Shown here piece after piece: positions 50,523-59,006 of a stretch of DNA of 64,000 bases (its first letter is position 1; the number at the start of each line of letters is the position of its first letter). The translations under genes and the position numbers were made by a program. The stretch spans positions 410,851 to 474,850 of the forward strand of contig NZ_BSOW01000002.1 in the NCBI RefSeq assembly GCF_030160715.1, in the 5' to 3' direction. The stretch is from Bradyrhizobium iriomotense (GTDB lineage Bacteria; Pseudomonadota; Alphaproteobacteria; Rhizobiales; Xanthobacteraceae). The notes beneath the pieces were generated by a model, which was given only the letters and a program-made list of their open reading frames with translations, was not told the origin of the DNA and searched no databases.

Positions 50523-51920
50523 ATGACGCCGCCGCGCAAGCTGCACATCAAATCATATGGTTGCCAGATGAACGTCTACGATGCCCAGCGCATGGTCGAC
50601 ACGCTGGCTCCGGAAGGCTTCGTGGAGACGGCGAGCGCTGAAGATGCCGACCTCGTCATCCTCAACACCTGCCATATCCGCGAGAAGGCGTCGGAGAAGG
50701 TCTATTCCGAGCTCGGCCGCCTGCGTGTCGCCAAGGACGAGGCAGCGCGCGGCGGCCGCACCATGCAGATCGCGGTCGCCGGCTGCGTGGCGCAGGCCGA
50801 GGGTGAGGAGATCGTGCGCCGCGCGCCGGTGGTCGATGTCGTGGTCGGCCCGCAGAGCTATCACCATTTGCCGGAGCTGTTGAAGCGCGCAGGCCATGAC
50901 GGCCGCGCGATCGAGACCGAATTTCCCGCGGCCGACAAGTTCGGCTTCCTCGCCCAGCCAAAGCCCGAAGCGATCCGCGCGCGCGGCATCTCCGCCTTCG
51001 TCACCGTGCAGGAAGGCTGCGACAAGTTCTGCACCTTCTGCGTCGTGCCCTATACGCGCGGCGCGGAGGTGTCGCGGCCGGTTGCCAAGATCGTCGACGA
51101 CGTGAAGCGGCTCGCCGACAACGGCGTGCGCGAGCTCACGCTGATCGGCCAGAACGTCAACGCCTATCACGGCGAGGGGCCGGACGGGAAAAGCTGGCCG
51201 CTCGGCAAGCTGCTCGAGCATCTCGCGCAGATTCCCGGCATCGCGCGCCTGCGCTATTCGACCAGCCATCCCCGCGACGTCGATGACAGCCTGATTGCGG
51301 CCCACCGCGACCTTCCCGGCCTGATGCCCTTCGTACACCTGCCGGTGCAGTCCGGCTCGGACCGGATCCTGGCGGCCATGAACCGCAAACATACCGCCGA
51401 TGATTATCGGAAAGTCATCGACCGTTTCCGGGCTGTGCGCCAAGACATTGCTTTTTCATCAGATTTTATCGTGGGCTTCCCTGGGGAGACCGAGCAAGAT
51501 TTTCGCGCGACCCTCGCACTGGTCACACAAATCGGCTACGCTGCGGCCTACTCGTTCAAATATTCGGCCCGCCCGGGAACCCCGGCCGCGGACATGCAGG
51601 AGACGGTGTCCCTAGTCGAGATGGACCAGCGATTGGAGCGGCTCCAGGAGTTGATCGACGCCCAGCAATCGGCCTTCAACAAGGCTACGATTGGCACAAC
51701 CGTTGACGTGTTGTTCGAGCGCGAGGCGCGCAATGCCGGCCAGATCGTCGGCCGCACCGCTTACCTTCAGCCCGCGCATGTAATGGCGTCGCCCGACATC
51801 ATCGGAAAAATCCTGCCGGTTCGCATCGACAGCCTCGAGCGCTACAGCCTGCTCGGCGAGCTCGTGACGCCCGAGCCCGCGCAGCGGCCCGCTTTATCGC
51901 CAATCGCCACTGGAGCCTGA
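50523..51920 (+). CDS. miaB: tRNA-2-methylthio-N6-dimethylallyladenosine synthase (MiaB)
   Basis: A 465-residue radical-SAM methylthiotransferase. The N-terminal UPF0004 domain has cluster Cys in [28 protein letters not shown] and [11 protein letters not shown]. The radical SAM motif is [16 protein letters not shown] (CxxxCxxC), followed by [18 protein letters not shown]-terminal TRAM domain holds the text after [11 protein letters not shown]. It adds the ms2 group to i6A37 in tRNAs reading UNN codons and needs two 4Fe-4S clusters. Upstream of phoH and ybeY, the common alphaproteobacterial order. Confidence 0.96.
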   Translation: MTPPRKLHIKSYGCQMNVYDAQRMVDTLAPEGFVETASAEDADLVILNTCHIREKASEKVYSELGRLRVAKDEAARGGRTMQIAVAGCVAQAEGEEIVRRAPVVDVVVGPQSYHHLPELLKRAGHDGRAIETEFPAADKFGFLAQPKPEAIRARGISAFVTVQEGCDKFCTFCVVPYTRGAEVSRPVAKIVDDVKRLADNGVRELTLIGQNVNAYHGEGPDGKSWPLGKLLEHLAQIPGIARLRYSTSHPRDVDDSLIAAHRDLPGLMPFVHLPVQSGSDRILAAMNRKHTADDYRKVIDRFRAVRQDIAFSSDFIVGFPGETEQDFRATLALVTQIGYAAAYSFKYSARPGTPAADMQETVSLVEMDQRLERLQELIDAQQSAFNKATIGTTVDVLFEREARNAGQIVGRTAYLQPAHVMASPDIIGKILPVRIDSLERYSLLGELVTPEPAQRPALSPIATGA

Positions 51921-51924
51921 CCCC

Positions 51925-52980
51925 TTGCCCAAAAGCGCATCGGATTCGTCTTCGTTCGCTCCCAGCCGCAAATTTGACCGCGACATGCAAGTTCCACCCG
52001 AAACCCAGGTCGTCATCGACTTCGACGACAACCGCGCCGCTTCCGCGCTGGTCGGTCCCTACGGGCAGAATCTGGCGCAGATCGAGCGCCGGCTCGGCGT
52101 CGTCGTCGACTCCAAGGGCAACCACATCACCATCGGCGGCACGCGCGACGGCTGCGAGGCCGCACGGCGCGTGCTGGAGATGCTCTACGCCCAGGCCGTG
52201 AAGGGACAGGATCTCGACCAGGGCGAAGTCGAAGGCGCAATCCGCGCCGTGATCGCGCAGGGCTCGCTGTTCGAGTTCGACGCCAAGTCGGCCAAATCGA
52301 CCTTCGAAAGCATCAATTTGCGCAAGCGCCCGGTGCGCGCGCGCACCGCCGCACAGGATTCCTACATTCGTGCGCTGAAACGCCACGAGCTGGTGTTCGG
52401 CATCGGCCCCGCCGGCACCGGCAAGACCTGGCTCGCCGTCGCGCACGCCGCGCAATTGTTCGAGCGCAAGGAGGTCGACAAGATCATCCTGTCGCGCCCG
52501 GCCGTGGAAGCCGGTGAGCGGCTCGGCTTCCTGCCTGGCGATCTCCGCGAGAAGGTCGATCCCTATCTGCGCCCGATCTACGACGCGCTCTATGACCTGA
52601 TGGACGCGCGCATCGTCGAACGCGCGCTCCAGACCGGCGAGATCGAGATCGCACCACTCGCCTTCATGCGCGGCCGCACGCTGACCAATGCCGTGATCAT
52701 CCTGGACGAGGCGCAGAACACTACCTCGATGCAGATGAAGATGTTTTTGACCCGTCTCGGCGAGAACAGCCGCATGATCGTCACCGGCGATCCGTCGCAG
52801 ATCGACCTGCCGAACGGCCAGACCTCCGGCCTGTCGGAGGCGACCCGCCTGCTCGGCGGCGTCGAGGGCATTTCACAAGTTCATTTCACCGCCGAGGACG
52901 TGATCCGCCACGAGCTGGTGGCACGGATCGTTGCCGCCTATGAGGGATCGGCGCAGCGGCCGGCCGCAGGCAAGCCATAA
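51925..52980 (+). CDS. phoH: PhoH family ATPase
   Basis: A 351-residue PhoH/YbeZ protein. The N-terminal KH-like part (LVGPYGQNLAQIERRLGVVV) precedes the ATPase with P-loop GIGPAGTGKTWLAVAHAA, Walker B MRGRTLTNAVIILDEAQN and GDPSQIDLPNG. It partners YbeY in RNA and ribosome maturation. TTG at 51925 has GGAG 8 bp upstream and is only 4 bp after the miaB stop; an in-frame ATG at 51985 is the alternative. Followed by ybeY at 55 bp. Confidence 0.94.
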   Translation: MPKSASDSSSFAPSRKFDRDMQVPPETQVVIDFDDNRAASALVGPYGQNLAQIERRLGVVVDSKGNHITIGGTRDGCEAARRVLEMLYAQAVKGQDLDQGEVEGAIRAVIAQGSLFEFDAKSAKSTFESINLRKRPVRARTAAQDSYIRALKRHELVFGIGPAGTGKTWLAVAHAAQLFERKEVDKIILSRPAVEAGERLGFLPGDLREKVDPYLRPIYDALYDLMDARIVERALQTGEIEIAPLAFMRGRTLTNAVIILDEAQNTTSMQMKMFLTRLGENSRMIVTGDPSQIDLPNGQTSGLSEATRLLGGVEGISQVHFTAEDVIRHELVARIVAAYEGSAQRPAAGKP

Positions 52981-53035
52981 CGAGAAAACCCGGATCGAAA
53001 GACGCAAGCAAGCGCCGTCCGTTCCGAACAACACC

Positions 53036-53533
53036 ATGTCACATTCCAACCTTCCCATGACCGAGGTCCTCGTCGTCGCCGATTGCTGGCACAGCGAGCC
53101 CGATGCCGACGCCGTCATCCAGCGCGCCATCGCGCAGGCCGCGGCGATGATCGACGATGACTTTGCCGGCGCCGAAGTGGCCGTGATGCTGACCGATGAT
53201 TCCGGCATCCGCACGCTGAACTGCAACTGGCGCGGCATCGACAAGCCGACCAACGTGCTGTCCTTCCCTGCGCTCCAGCCGGAGGGCGAATGGAAGCCAG
53301 GCGACGCGCCGCGCATGCTCGGCGACATCGCCATCGCCTATGAGACGCTGCGGCGCGAGGCGGACGAGGAACAGAAGCCGTTCGACCACCATTTGAGCCA
53401 TCTCGCGGTGCACGGTTTCCTGCATCTGATCGGCTACGACCACGAAAACGACGCTGACGCGGAGGAGATGGAAGCGCTCGAACAGGACGTCCTGGCCCAA
53501 CTCGGTATCCCAGACCCCTATGCAGAGCGCTGA
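53036..53533 (+). CDS. ybeY: Endoribonuclease YbeY (rRNA maturation factor)
   Basis: A 165-residue YbeY. The zinc motif HxxxHxxxxxH reads HGFLHLIGYDHEND, preceded by LTDDSGIRTLNCNWRGIDKP and NVLSFP, all family hallmarks. It processes 16S rRNA ends and takes part in 70S quality control. ATG at 53036 has no strong Shine-Dalgarno. Its stop lies inside the next gene (overlap 14 bp if that gene starts at 53520). Confidence 0.95.
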   Translation: MSHSNLPMTEVLVVADCWHSEPDADAVIQRAIAQAAAMIDDDFAGAEVAVMLTDDSGIRTLNCNWRGIDKPTNVLSFPALQPEGEWKPGDAPRMLGDIAIAYETLRREADEEQKPFDHHLSHLAVHGFLHLIGYDHENDADAEEMEALEQDVLAQLGIPDPYAER

Positions 53534-54665
53534 CGGATCGATTGAGATGGCGGATTCCGAACCAATCCACGACAATCCGCGAAACACCCGCAACCTGCCC
53601 GCCGTGGTGCAGCCGGGTGAGATCACGCGTCCGACCGCCGAAGGCTGGCTGGTCCGCGCCATTCGCACGCTGTTCGGCTGGAAGGCCGGATCGGTCCGCG
53701 ACGATCTCCAGGTCGTGCTCGACGCCACCACGCCCGACGATGCCGGCTTTTCCGCCGTCGAGCGGACCATGCTGCGCAACATCCTCAATTTGCATGAGCG
53801 CCGCATCGCCGACGTCATGGTGCATCGCGCCGACATCATTGCGGTGAAGCGCGACATCCCGCTCGGCGAGCTGATGGACCGCTTCGAGAGCGCGGGCCAT
53901 TCCCGCTTCGTGGTCTACAACGAGACGCTCGACGATCCCGTCGGCATCGTGCACATCCGCGACCTCCTGACCTTCATGACGGCCAAGGCCCGCGTCTCGG
54001 AAGCCACCAAGACCAAGCGCAAGAAGCCGCTGCCCGCCGGTCTCGACTTGCGCGCAGTCGACCTCGCGCTGCCGCTGCACGACGCCAACATCATCCGCAA
54101 GCTCCTCTACGTACCGCCCTCGATGCGAGCGATCGACCTGCTCGCCCAGATGCAGGCCTCGCGCATCCATCTCGCGCTCGTGGTCGACGAATATGGCGGC
54201 TCCGACGGGCTGGTCTCGCTCGAGGACATCGTCGAGCAGATCGTCGGCGAGATCGACGACGAGCACGACAGCGACGAGCCGCCGTCGATCGTGCGCCAAG
54301 CGGACAATTCCTTCATCGCCGATGCGCGCGCGAGCCTCGACGACGTCCGCTCCGTGATCGGCGAGGATTTCGTCACCGGCGAAGCGGGTGAGGAGGTCGA
54401 GACGCTCGGCGGCTATCTCGTCAGTTTCGTCGGCCGCCTGCCGGTGCGCGGCGAGGTGATCTCCGGCCCCGGCAATTACGAGGTCGAAGTGCTCGACGCC
54501 GATCCGCGCCGCGTCAAGCGCCTGCGCATCGCGGCTCGCAAGGAACGTCCGGCCCCGCGCACCCAGCGCGAAAGCCGCCGCCGCGAGGCCCCGCCCGACC
54601 AAGGCACGCCGCCATCCGGTGACACGCCCAATCCGCCGTCCGGCGACGGAGCCGGCTCGCAGTGA
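53520..54665 (+). CDS. CorC/HlyC family CBS-domain protein
   Basis: A 381-residue soluble hemolysin-family protein. Two CBS repeats lie at about 95-225 (ERRIADVMVHRADIIAVKRD and ALVVDEYGGSDGLVSLEDIV), then a CorC_HlyC domain (FIADARASLDDVRSVIGEDF, GGYLVSFVGRLPVRGE) and a Pro/Arg-rich disordered tail of about 45 residues. No DUF21 membrane domain is present, as in E. coli CorC/YbeX. Start at 53520 overlaps ybeY; the second candidate is 53547. Its stop overlaps lnt. The phoH-ybeY-corC-lnt order is conserved. Linked to Mg/Co homeostasis and ribosome function in the family. Confidence 0.94.
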   Translation: MQSADGSIEMADSEPIHDNPRNTRNLPAVVQPGEITRPTAEGWLVRAIRTLFGWKAGSVRDDLQVVLDATTPDDAGFSAVERTMLRNILNLHERRIADVMVHRADIIAVKRDIPLGELMDRFESAGHSRFVVYNETLDDPVGIVHIRDLLTFMTAKARVSEATKTKRKKPLPAGLDLRAVDLALPLHDANIIRKLLYVPPSMRAIDLLAQMQASRIHLALVVDEYGGSDGLVSLEDIVEQIVGEIDDEHDSDEPPSIVRQADNSFIADARASLDDVRSVIGEDFVTGEAGEEVETLGGYLVSFVGRLPVRGEVISGPGNYEVEVLDADPRRVKRLRIAARKERPAPRTQRESRRREAPPDQGTPPSGDTPNPPSGDGAGSQ

Positions 54666-56275
54666 CCCTCGCGCAACGACTTCGGCTGGTCGCGCTCGCC
54701 ATCATCCTGACCTGGGGATGGAAGCGCGCGGCTATCGCCATGGCGGCTGGCGCGCTCTCGGTGCTGGCGCTGGCACCGTTCAACGCCTGGCCGGTGCTGT
54801 TTCTGACCTTTCCGGTGCTGGTCTGGCTGATCGACGGCGCCGGCGGCGGCCGGTTCGGCGGCGTTCCCGCCGCGGCGCTGACCGGCTACTGGTTCGGGCT
54901 CGGCTATTTCGTCCCTGGCCTCTACTGGATCGGCTACGCCTTCTTCGTCGACGCCCAGACCTTTGCCTGGCTGACGCCGTTCGCGGTGCTGGGCCTGCCG
55001 GCCTACCTCGCCATCTACACGGCGATCGGATTTGGGCTGGCGCGGCTGCTCTGGACCAAGGACGCCGCGCGCATCCTCGCGCTCGCAGCGAGTCTCACCA
55101 TCGCCGAATGGTTGCGCGGCCATGCCCTGACCGGCTTTCCCTGGAACGCCCTCGGCTATGCGTTGTCCGAGCCGCTGCCGTTGGCACAGACCGCGTCGCT
55201 GATCGGCCTGTGGGGCATGACGTTCCTGACCGTCGCGATCTTCGCCAGCCCCGCGGCACTGATCGACCGCACCGCGGATCGGAAAATACCGTGGCGCGTG
55301 CCGGTCGCGGCGATCGCATTGCTGATCGTCATGGGCATCTTCGGCACGATCCGCCTGTCGCTGCATCCGACGACGATGGTGGCGGGCGCAAAGCTCCGCC
55401 TGATGCAGCCGAACCTCCAGCAGGACGCCAAATTCAACTACTCCGCCAAGGCGGAGGTGATGAAGAAATACCTCGCTTTGTCGGATCGCGCCTCCGGGCC
55501 CCAATCGACTGGCGTACGCGATGCCACCATTCTGATCTGGCCGGAATCCGCCTTTCCGTTCTTCCTGACCCGCGAACCCGACGCGATGGCGCAAATTGCG
55601 GATCTCTTGCCAAAAGGGACAGTGCTGATTACGGGATCGGTCCGCGCGCCGGATCTGCCGCCGGGGACGCGAATCACGCGCGCCTATAACTCGATCTATG
55701 TGATCGACCACGACGGCGGCGTGCTCTCCGTCTACGACAAGCTGCACCTGGTACCGTTCGGTGAATTTCTTCCCTATCAGGACCTGATGGAGAAGCTCGG
55801 GTTCGAGCAACTGACCCGCGTTCAGGGCGGATTCATTCCCGGCACCGTGCGGCATGCGCTGCCGGTGCCGAGCGCGGCGTCCGCGCTACCGCTCATCTGC
55901 TACGAGGCCATCTTTCCCGGTGACGTTGCGGGGCTTCAGGAGCGGCCGGGCTGGATCGTCAACCTGACCAATGACGGCTGGTTCGGAATTTCCACCGGCC
56001 CCTACCAGCACATGGAGCAGGCGCGGATGCGCGCCATCGAGCTCGGATTGCCGCTGGTCCGCTCGGCAAATACAGGGGTTTCAGCGGTCGTCGATCCCGT
56101 GGGCCGGACCATCGCCAGCCTCGGCCTCGGCATCGAAGGCGTGCTGGATTCGGGCCTGCCCGCCGCGATCCCACCGACTATGTATGCCAGGGTTGGCGAC
56201 GTTCCGGCCGCGCTCCTCGTTGCGCTCGCCGTCATTCTTGCGGTGCGCAAGCGCGTTGCCAGACGGCTTCCCTGA
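54662..56275 (+). CDS. lnt: Apolipoprotein N-acyltransferase
   Basis: A 537-residue inner-membrane enzyme. Six to eight hydrophobic helices lie in the first 230 residues, then a nitrilase-like periplasmic domain with the Glu of ILIWPESAFPFF, the Lys of VYDKLHLVPFGEFLP and the Cys of ALPLICYEAIFPGDV forming the catalytic triad, and a final helix. It adds the third acyl chain to lipoproteins. GTG start at 54662 overlaps the CBS gene stop by 4 bp. Fits family length (500-550 aa). Confidence 0.95.
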   Translation: MTLAQRLRLVALAIILTWGWKRAAIAMAAGALSVLALAPFNAWPVLFLTFPVLVWLIDGAGGGRFGGVPAAALTGYWFGLGYFVPGLYWIGYAFFVDAQTFAWLTPFAVLGLPAYLAIYTAIGFGLARLLWTKDAARILALAASLTIAEWLRGHALTGFPWNALGYALSEPLPLAQTASLIGLWGMTFLTVAIFASPAALIDRTADRKIPWRVPVAAIALLIVMGIFGTIRLSLHPTTMVAGAKLRLMQPNLQQDAKFNYSAKAEVMKKYLALSDRASGPQSTGVRDATILIWPESAFPFFLTREPDAMAQIADLLPKGTVLITGSVRAPDLPPGTRITRAYNSIYVIDHDGGVLSVYDKLHLVPFGEFLPYQDLMEKLGFEQLTRVQGGFIPGTVRHALPVPSAASALPLICYEAIFPGDVAGLQERPGWIVNLTNDGWFGISTGPYQHMEQARMRAIELGLPLVRSANTGVSAVVDPVGRTIASLGLGIEGVLDSGLPAAIPPTMYARVGDVPAALLVALAVILAVRKRVARRLP

Positions 56276-56305
56276 TCGCCGGCGGCGCCGTCGGTAAGCT
56301 TTTGA

Positions 56306-56325
56306 CAACCGTAATCCCCCGGTTG
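56306..56325. promoter_or_regulatory. 6 bp inverted repeat with paired TTGACA hexamers upstream of the HTH gene
   Basis: CAACCG (56306-56311) and CGGTTG (56320-56325) are exact complements 8 bp apart, and TTGACA occurs at 56302 and again at 56323. It lies 170 bp before the Xre-type regulator and just after lnt. It could be an autoregulatory operator overlapping a promoter, but a good -10 was not seen. Confidence 0.25.
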
Positions 56326-56493
56326 ACAGATCGGCGGCGCGCTCCGCATTCTGCCCCTGCTGCACCAAGACAGTGGGGCGTTGCTAAATTTCTCCGCAAT
56401 GTTTCCCAAAAATCCCAAGAAAGGTTTTGGCGACGTTATCACCTGACGCAGACTCCCCTGTTGCGCTTGAGGTGACTGAGGAGGGCAGAGGAG

Positions 56494-56907
56494 ATGTCGA
56501 AAGCGCCCAACCCTGTTGACAAATATGTCGGCAGCCGCGTGCGCATGCGCCGCATCATGTTGGGCATGAGCCAGGAGAAGCTTGGCGAAGCGCTTGGCCT
56601 GACGTTCCAGCAGATCCAGAAATACGAGAAGGGCACCAACCGGGTCGGCGCGAGCCGCATTCAGCAGATCGCGGAAATTCTCCAGGTGCCGGTGTCGTTC
56701 CTGTTCGAGGGCGGACCGAGCGGCACGCCGGGCCCCGACGGCTTCAGCGAGGGCGCCTCGCCCTCCTACGTCTCCGACTTCCTGGCCACGTCCGAAGGGC
56801 TGGCGCTGACGAAAGCCTTCACCCGGATCACCGATTCCAAGCTGCGCCGCTCGATCGTCGATCTCGTCGAGCAGATCGCCGCCCGCGAAGGCCCCGACAA
56901 GCGCTGA
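56494..56907 (+). CDS. Xre/Cro-CI family transcriptional regulator
   Basis: A 137-residue protein. The helix-turn-helix is in VGSRVRMRRIMLGMSQEKLG, EALGLTFQQIQKYEKGTNRV and GASRIQQIAEILQVPVSFLF, then a loose linker and a C-terminal helical tail (LTKAFTRITDSKLRRSIVDL). This resembles rhizobial PraR/PhrR-type regulators associated with stress and surface properties, and is a standard neighbour of lnt in alphaproteobacteria. GGAGGGCAGAGGAG precedes the ATG. Targets unknown. Confidence 0.93.
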   Translation: MSKAPNPVDKYVGSRVRMRRIMLGMSQEKLGEALGLTFQQIQKYEKGTNRVGASRIQQIAEILQVPVSFLFEGGPSGTPGPDGFSEGASPSYVSDFLATSEGLALTKAFTRITDSKLRRSIVDLVEQIAAREGPDKR

Positions 56908-56919
56908 CGCGCGCTTGCC

Positions 56920-57049
56920 TAAAGCGCGATGAGATTAGGATGAATCTTCATCGCGCTATGGCTTGTTGTTTGAGCATGATCTCCGCGCAAACGCGTTCCG
57001 CGTTTGTCGCGAGGGAAAACCGCTTCACACTTTTCCGGATCATGCTCCA
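56920..57049. repeat. Interspersed palindromic repeat family A, copy 3 with inner palindrome
   Basis: Begins TAAAGCGCGATGAGATTAGG as at 28169 and ends TTTTCCGGATCATGCTC, but carries an extra inner palindrome (CGCAAACGCGTTCCGCGTTTG) not found in the other copies. It lies between the HTH gene and the peptidase gene. Confidence 0.75.
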
Positions 57050-57165
57050 GCTTTGCATTCGGGCCGTGAGGCTGCGCCAAATCTGGCCTATGTCGTGACC
57101 AGCGGTCCGCGTATAAGGCGCGCGACCTTCCACGACATTCCTCACCCCGAGGCACAGGCGACGAC

Positions 57166-58293
57166 ATGTCCAGCTCAAATCCGTTCGACACCGCGACCAT
57201 CCTTGAGGGCATCCGCCGCTGGGTGGAGATCGAGACGCCGACGGAAGCGCCTGAGCAGGTCAACAAGCTGATGTCCGTCGTCACCGAGCAGCATCGCGAC
57301 CTGCCCGTCACGACCGAACGCGTCGCCGGCAACAATGGCTGCGGTGATCATCTCGTGGTGCGCTCGGCATGGGGACAGGACAGGCCGGGCATCCTCGTGC
57401 TCAGCCATCTCGATACCGTACACCCCATGGGCTTCATCGAGCGCCTGCCCTTCAAGGTCGAGGGCGACAGCGCCTTCGGCCCCGGCATCTACGACATGAA
57501 GGGCGGCGCCTATATCGCCCATCACGCCTTCCGCAACCTCTGCGCCACGTCCGACCGCTCGCCGCTAGGCATCACCCACATGTTCACCTCGGACGAGGAG
57601 ATCGGCAGCCCGACCTCGCGCGCGCTGATCGAAGCGGAAGGACGGAAGGCCAAATATGTGCTGGTGACGGAGCCGGCGCGCGACGGCGGCAAGATCGTCA
57701 CCGGGCGCAAGGGCGTCGGACGGTTCGAAATCTTCATCAAGGGCGTGCCCGCGCATGCGGGCTCGCGGCCCGAGGATGGCCGCAGCGCCATCCGCGAGCT
57801 CGCCAATATCATCCAGACGCTGGAGGGGATGAACGATCTCAAGCGCGGCGTCACCGTCAATGTCGGCGTGGTGCGTGGCGGCACACGGCCCAACGTCACG
57901 CCAGAAGAAGCCTATGCCGAGGTCGACCTGCGCGTGCTCAGCAACTCTGACGCCGAGGAATTCGTCGGAAAGATTCTTGGGCTGACATCAAAGACCGAGG
58001 GCGTCACCGTCAAGGTGACGGGCGACCTCAACCGGCCTCCTTATGAGAAGAGCAATTCCGGCGCCTCGCTCTATGAGCACGCGAAAACGCTGGCGGGCGA
58101 GCTCGGCTTCGATCTGATCGACACCCACACCGGCGGCGGATCGGACGGCAATTTCACCGCGGCCCATACCGCAACGCTCGACGGGCTCGGCGTCGACGGC
58201 AAGGGCGCGCACACCCATTATGAGCAGCTCTACGTCTCCTCGCTCGAGCCCCGCGCACGGCTGCTCTATCGCCTGTACCAGACGCTGCGATGA
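57166..58293 (+). CDS. M20 family metallopeptidase (glutamate carboxypeptidase-like)
   Basis: A 375-residue di-zinc peptidase. Metal ligands appear in order: LVLSHLDTVHP (His), GPGIYDMKGGAYIAH (bridging Asp), TSDEEIGSPTSRALIE (catalytic Glu pair), and near the C-terminus GGGSDGNFTAAHTATLDGLG with a final His region GKGAHTHYE. The dimerisation domain is in the middle (GRKGVGRFEIFIKGVPAHAG). Similar to CPG2. It overlaps trmB by 4 bp (ATGA). In many relatives metK sits between the HTH gene and trmB; here the peptidase takes that place. Confidence 0.92.
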   Translation: MSSSNPFDTATILEGIRRWVEIETPTEAPEQVNKLMSVVTEQHRDLPVTTERVAGNNGCGDHLVVRSAWGQDRPGILVLSHLDTVHPMGFIERLPFKVEGDSAFGPGIYDMKGGAYIAHHAFRNLCATSDRSPLGITHMFTSDEEIGSPTSRALIEAEGRKAKYVLVTEPARDGGKIVTGRKGVGRFEIFIKGVPAHAGSRPEDGRSAIRELANIIQTLEGMNDLKRGVTVNVGVVRGGTRPNVTPEEAYAEVDLRVLSNSDAEEFVGKILGLTSKTEGVTVKVTGDLNRPPYEKSNSGASLYEHAKTLAGELGFDLIDTHTGGGSDGNFTAAHTATLDGLGVDGKGAHTHYEQLYVSSLEPRARLLYRLYQTLR

Positions 58294-59003
58294 GCGAGCG
58301 CAGATCGGATCCGGCTCGCGCTGACGACGGCGAACGCGCGTTCTTCGGCCGCCGCAAGGGGCACAAGCTCCGGCAGCACCAGGCCGACCTCGTCGAACAT
58401 CTGCTGCCGCATCTTGCGCTCGACATCACGCAAGGCGCGCCTGCGAATGCGTGCGAGATCTTCGATCCCGCCGCAGAGGAGCTACGGCTCGAGATCGGCT
58501 TCGGCGGCGGCGAGCATCTCGCGGCAGAAGCGCAAGACTTTCCGGCCACCGGCTTCATCGGCTGCGAGCCCTATGTCAACGGCATGGCAAAGATCCTCGC
58601 GCAGATCGAGGCGCACAATATCGGCAATATTCGCCTGTTCGCAGGCGATGCCGCCGAGCTGCTAGCCTGGCTGCCGAACTGTTCGCTGTCGCGGATCGAC
58701 CTGATCCATCCCGATCCCTGGCCGAAGCGGCGGCACTGGAAGCGGCGCTTCGTTCAGGACAAGACCATCGCCGCGATGGCGCGCGTGCTCGAAAGCGGCG
58801 GCGAATTCCGCTTCGTCTGCGACATCGACGATTACTGCGCCTGGACGCTGTCGCATCTCGCACGCTCATCGGATTTCGTCTGGCTCGCGGAGCGCGCCGA
58901 CGATTTTCGATTGCCCTGGGCCGGCTACACCATGACGCGCTACGGCAGAAAGGCCGAGCGCGAGGGCCGCAGGGCGGCGTATTTGCGATTCAGAAGAGTC
59001 TGA
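58290..59003 (+). CDS. trmB: tRNA (guanine-N7)-methyltransferase
   Basis: A 237-residue class I SAM methyltransferase. LRLEIGFGGGEHLAAEAQDF is motif I, FIGCEPYVNGMAKIL follows, and LIHPDPWPKRRHWKRRFVQD is the TrmB signature. It makes m7G46 in tRNAs. ATG overlaps the peptidase stop. The DUF2336 gene converges on its end with only 3 bp between stops. Confidence 0.95.
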   Translation: MSERRSDPARADDGERAFFGRRKGHKLRQHQADLVEHLLPHLALDITQGAPANACEIFDPAAEELRLEIGFGGGEHLAAEAQDFPATGFIGCEPYVNGMAKILAQIEAHNIGNIRLFAGDAAELLAWLPNCSLSRIDLIHPDPWPKRRHWKRRFVQDKTIAAMARVLESGGEFRFVCDIDDYCAWTLSHLARSSDFVWLAERADDFRLPWAGYTMTRYGRKAEREGRRAAYLRFRRV

Positions 59004-59006
59004 GCC

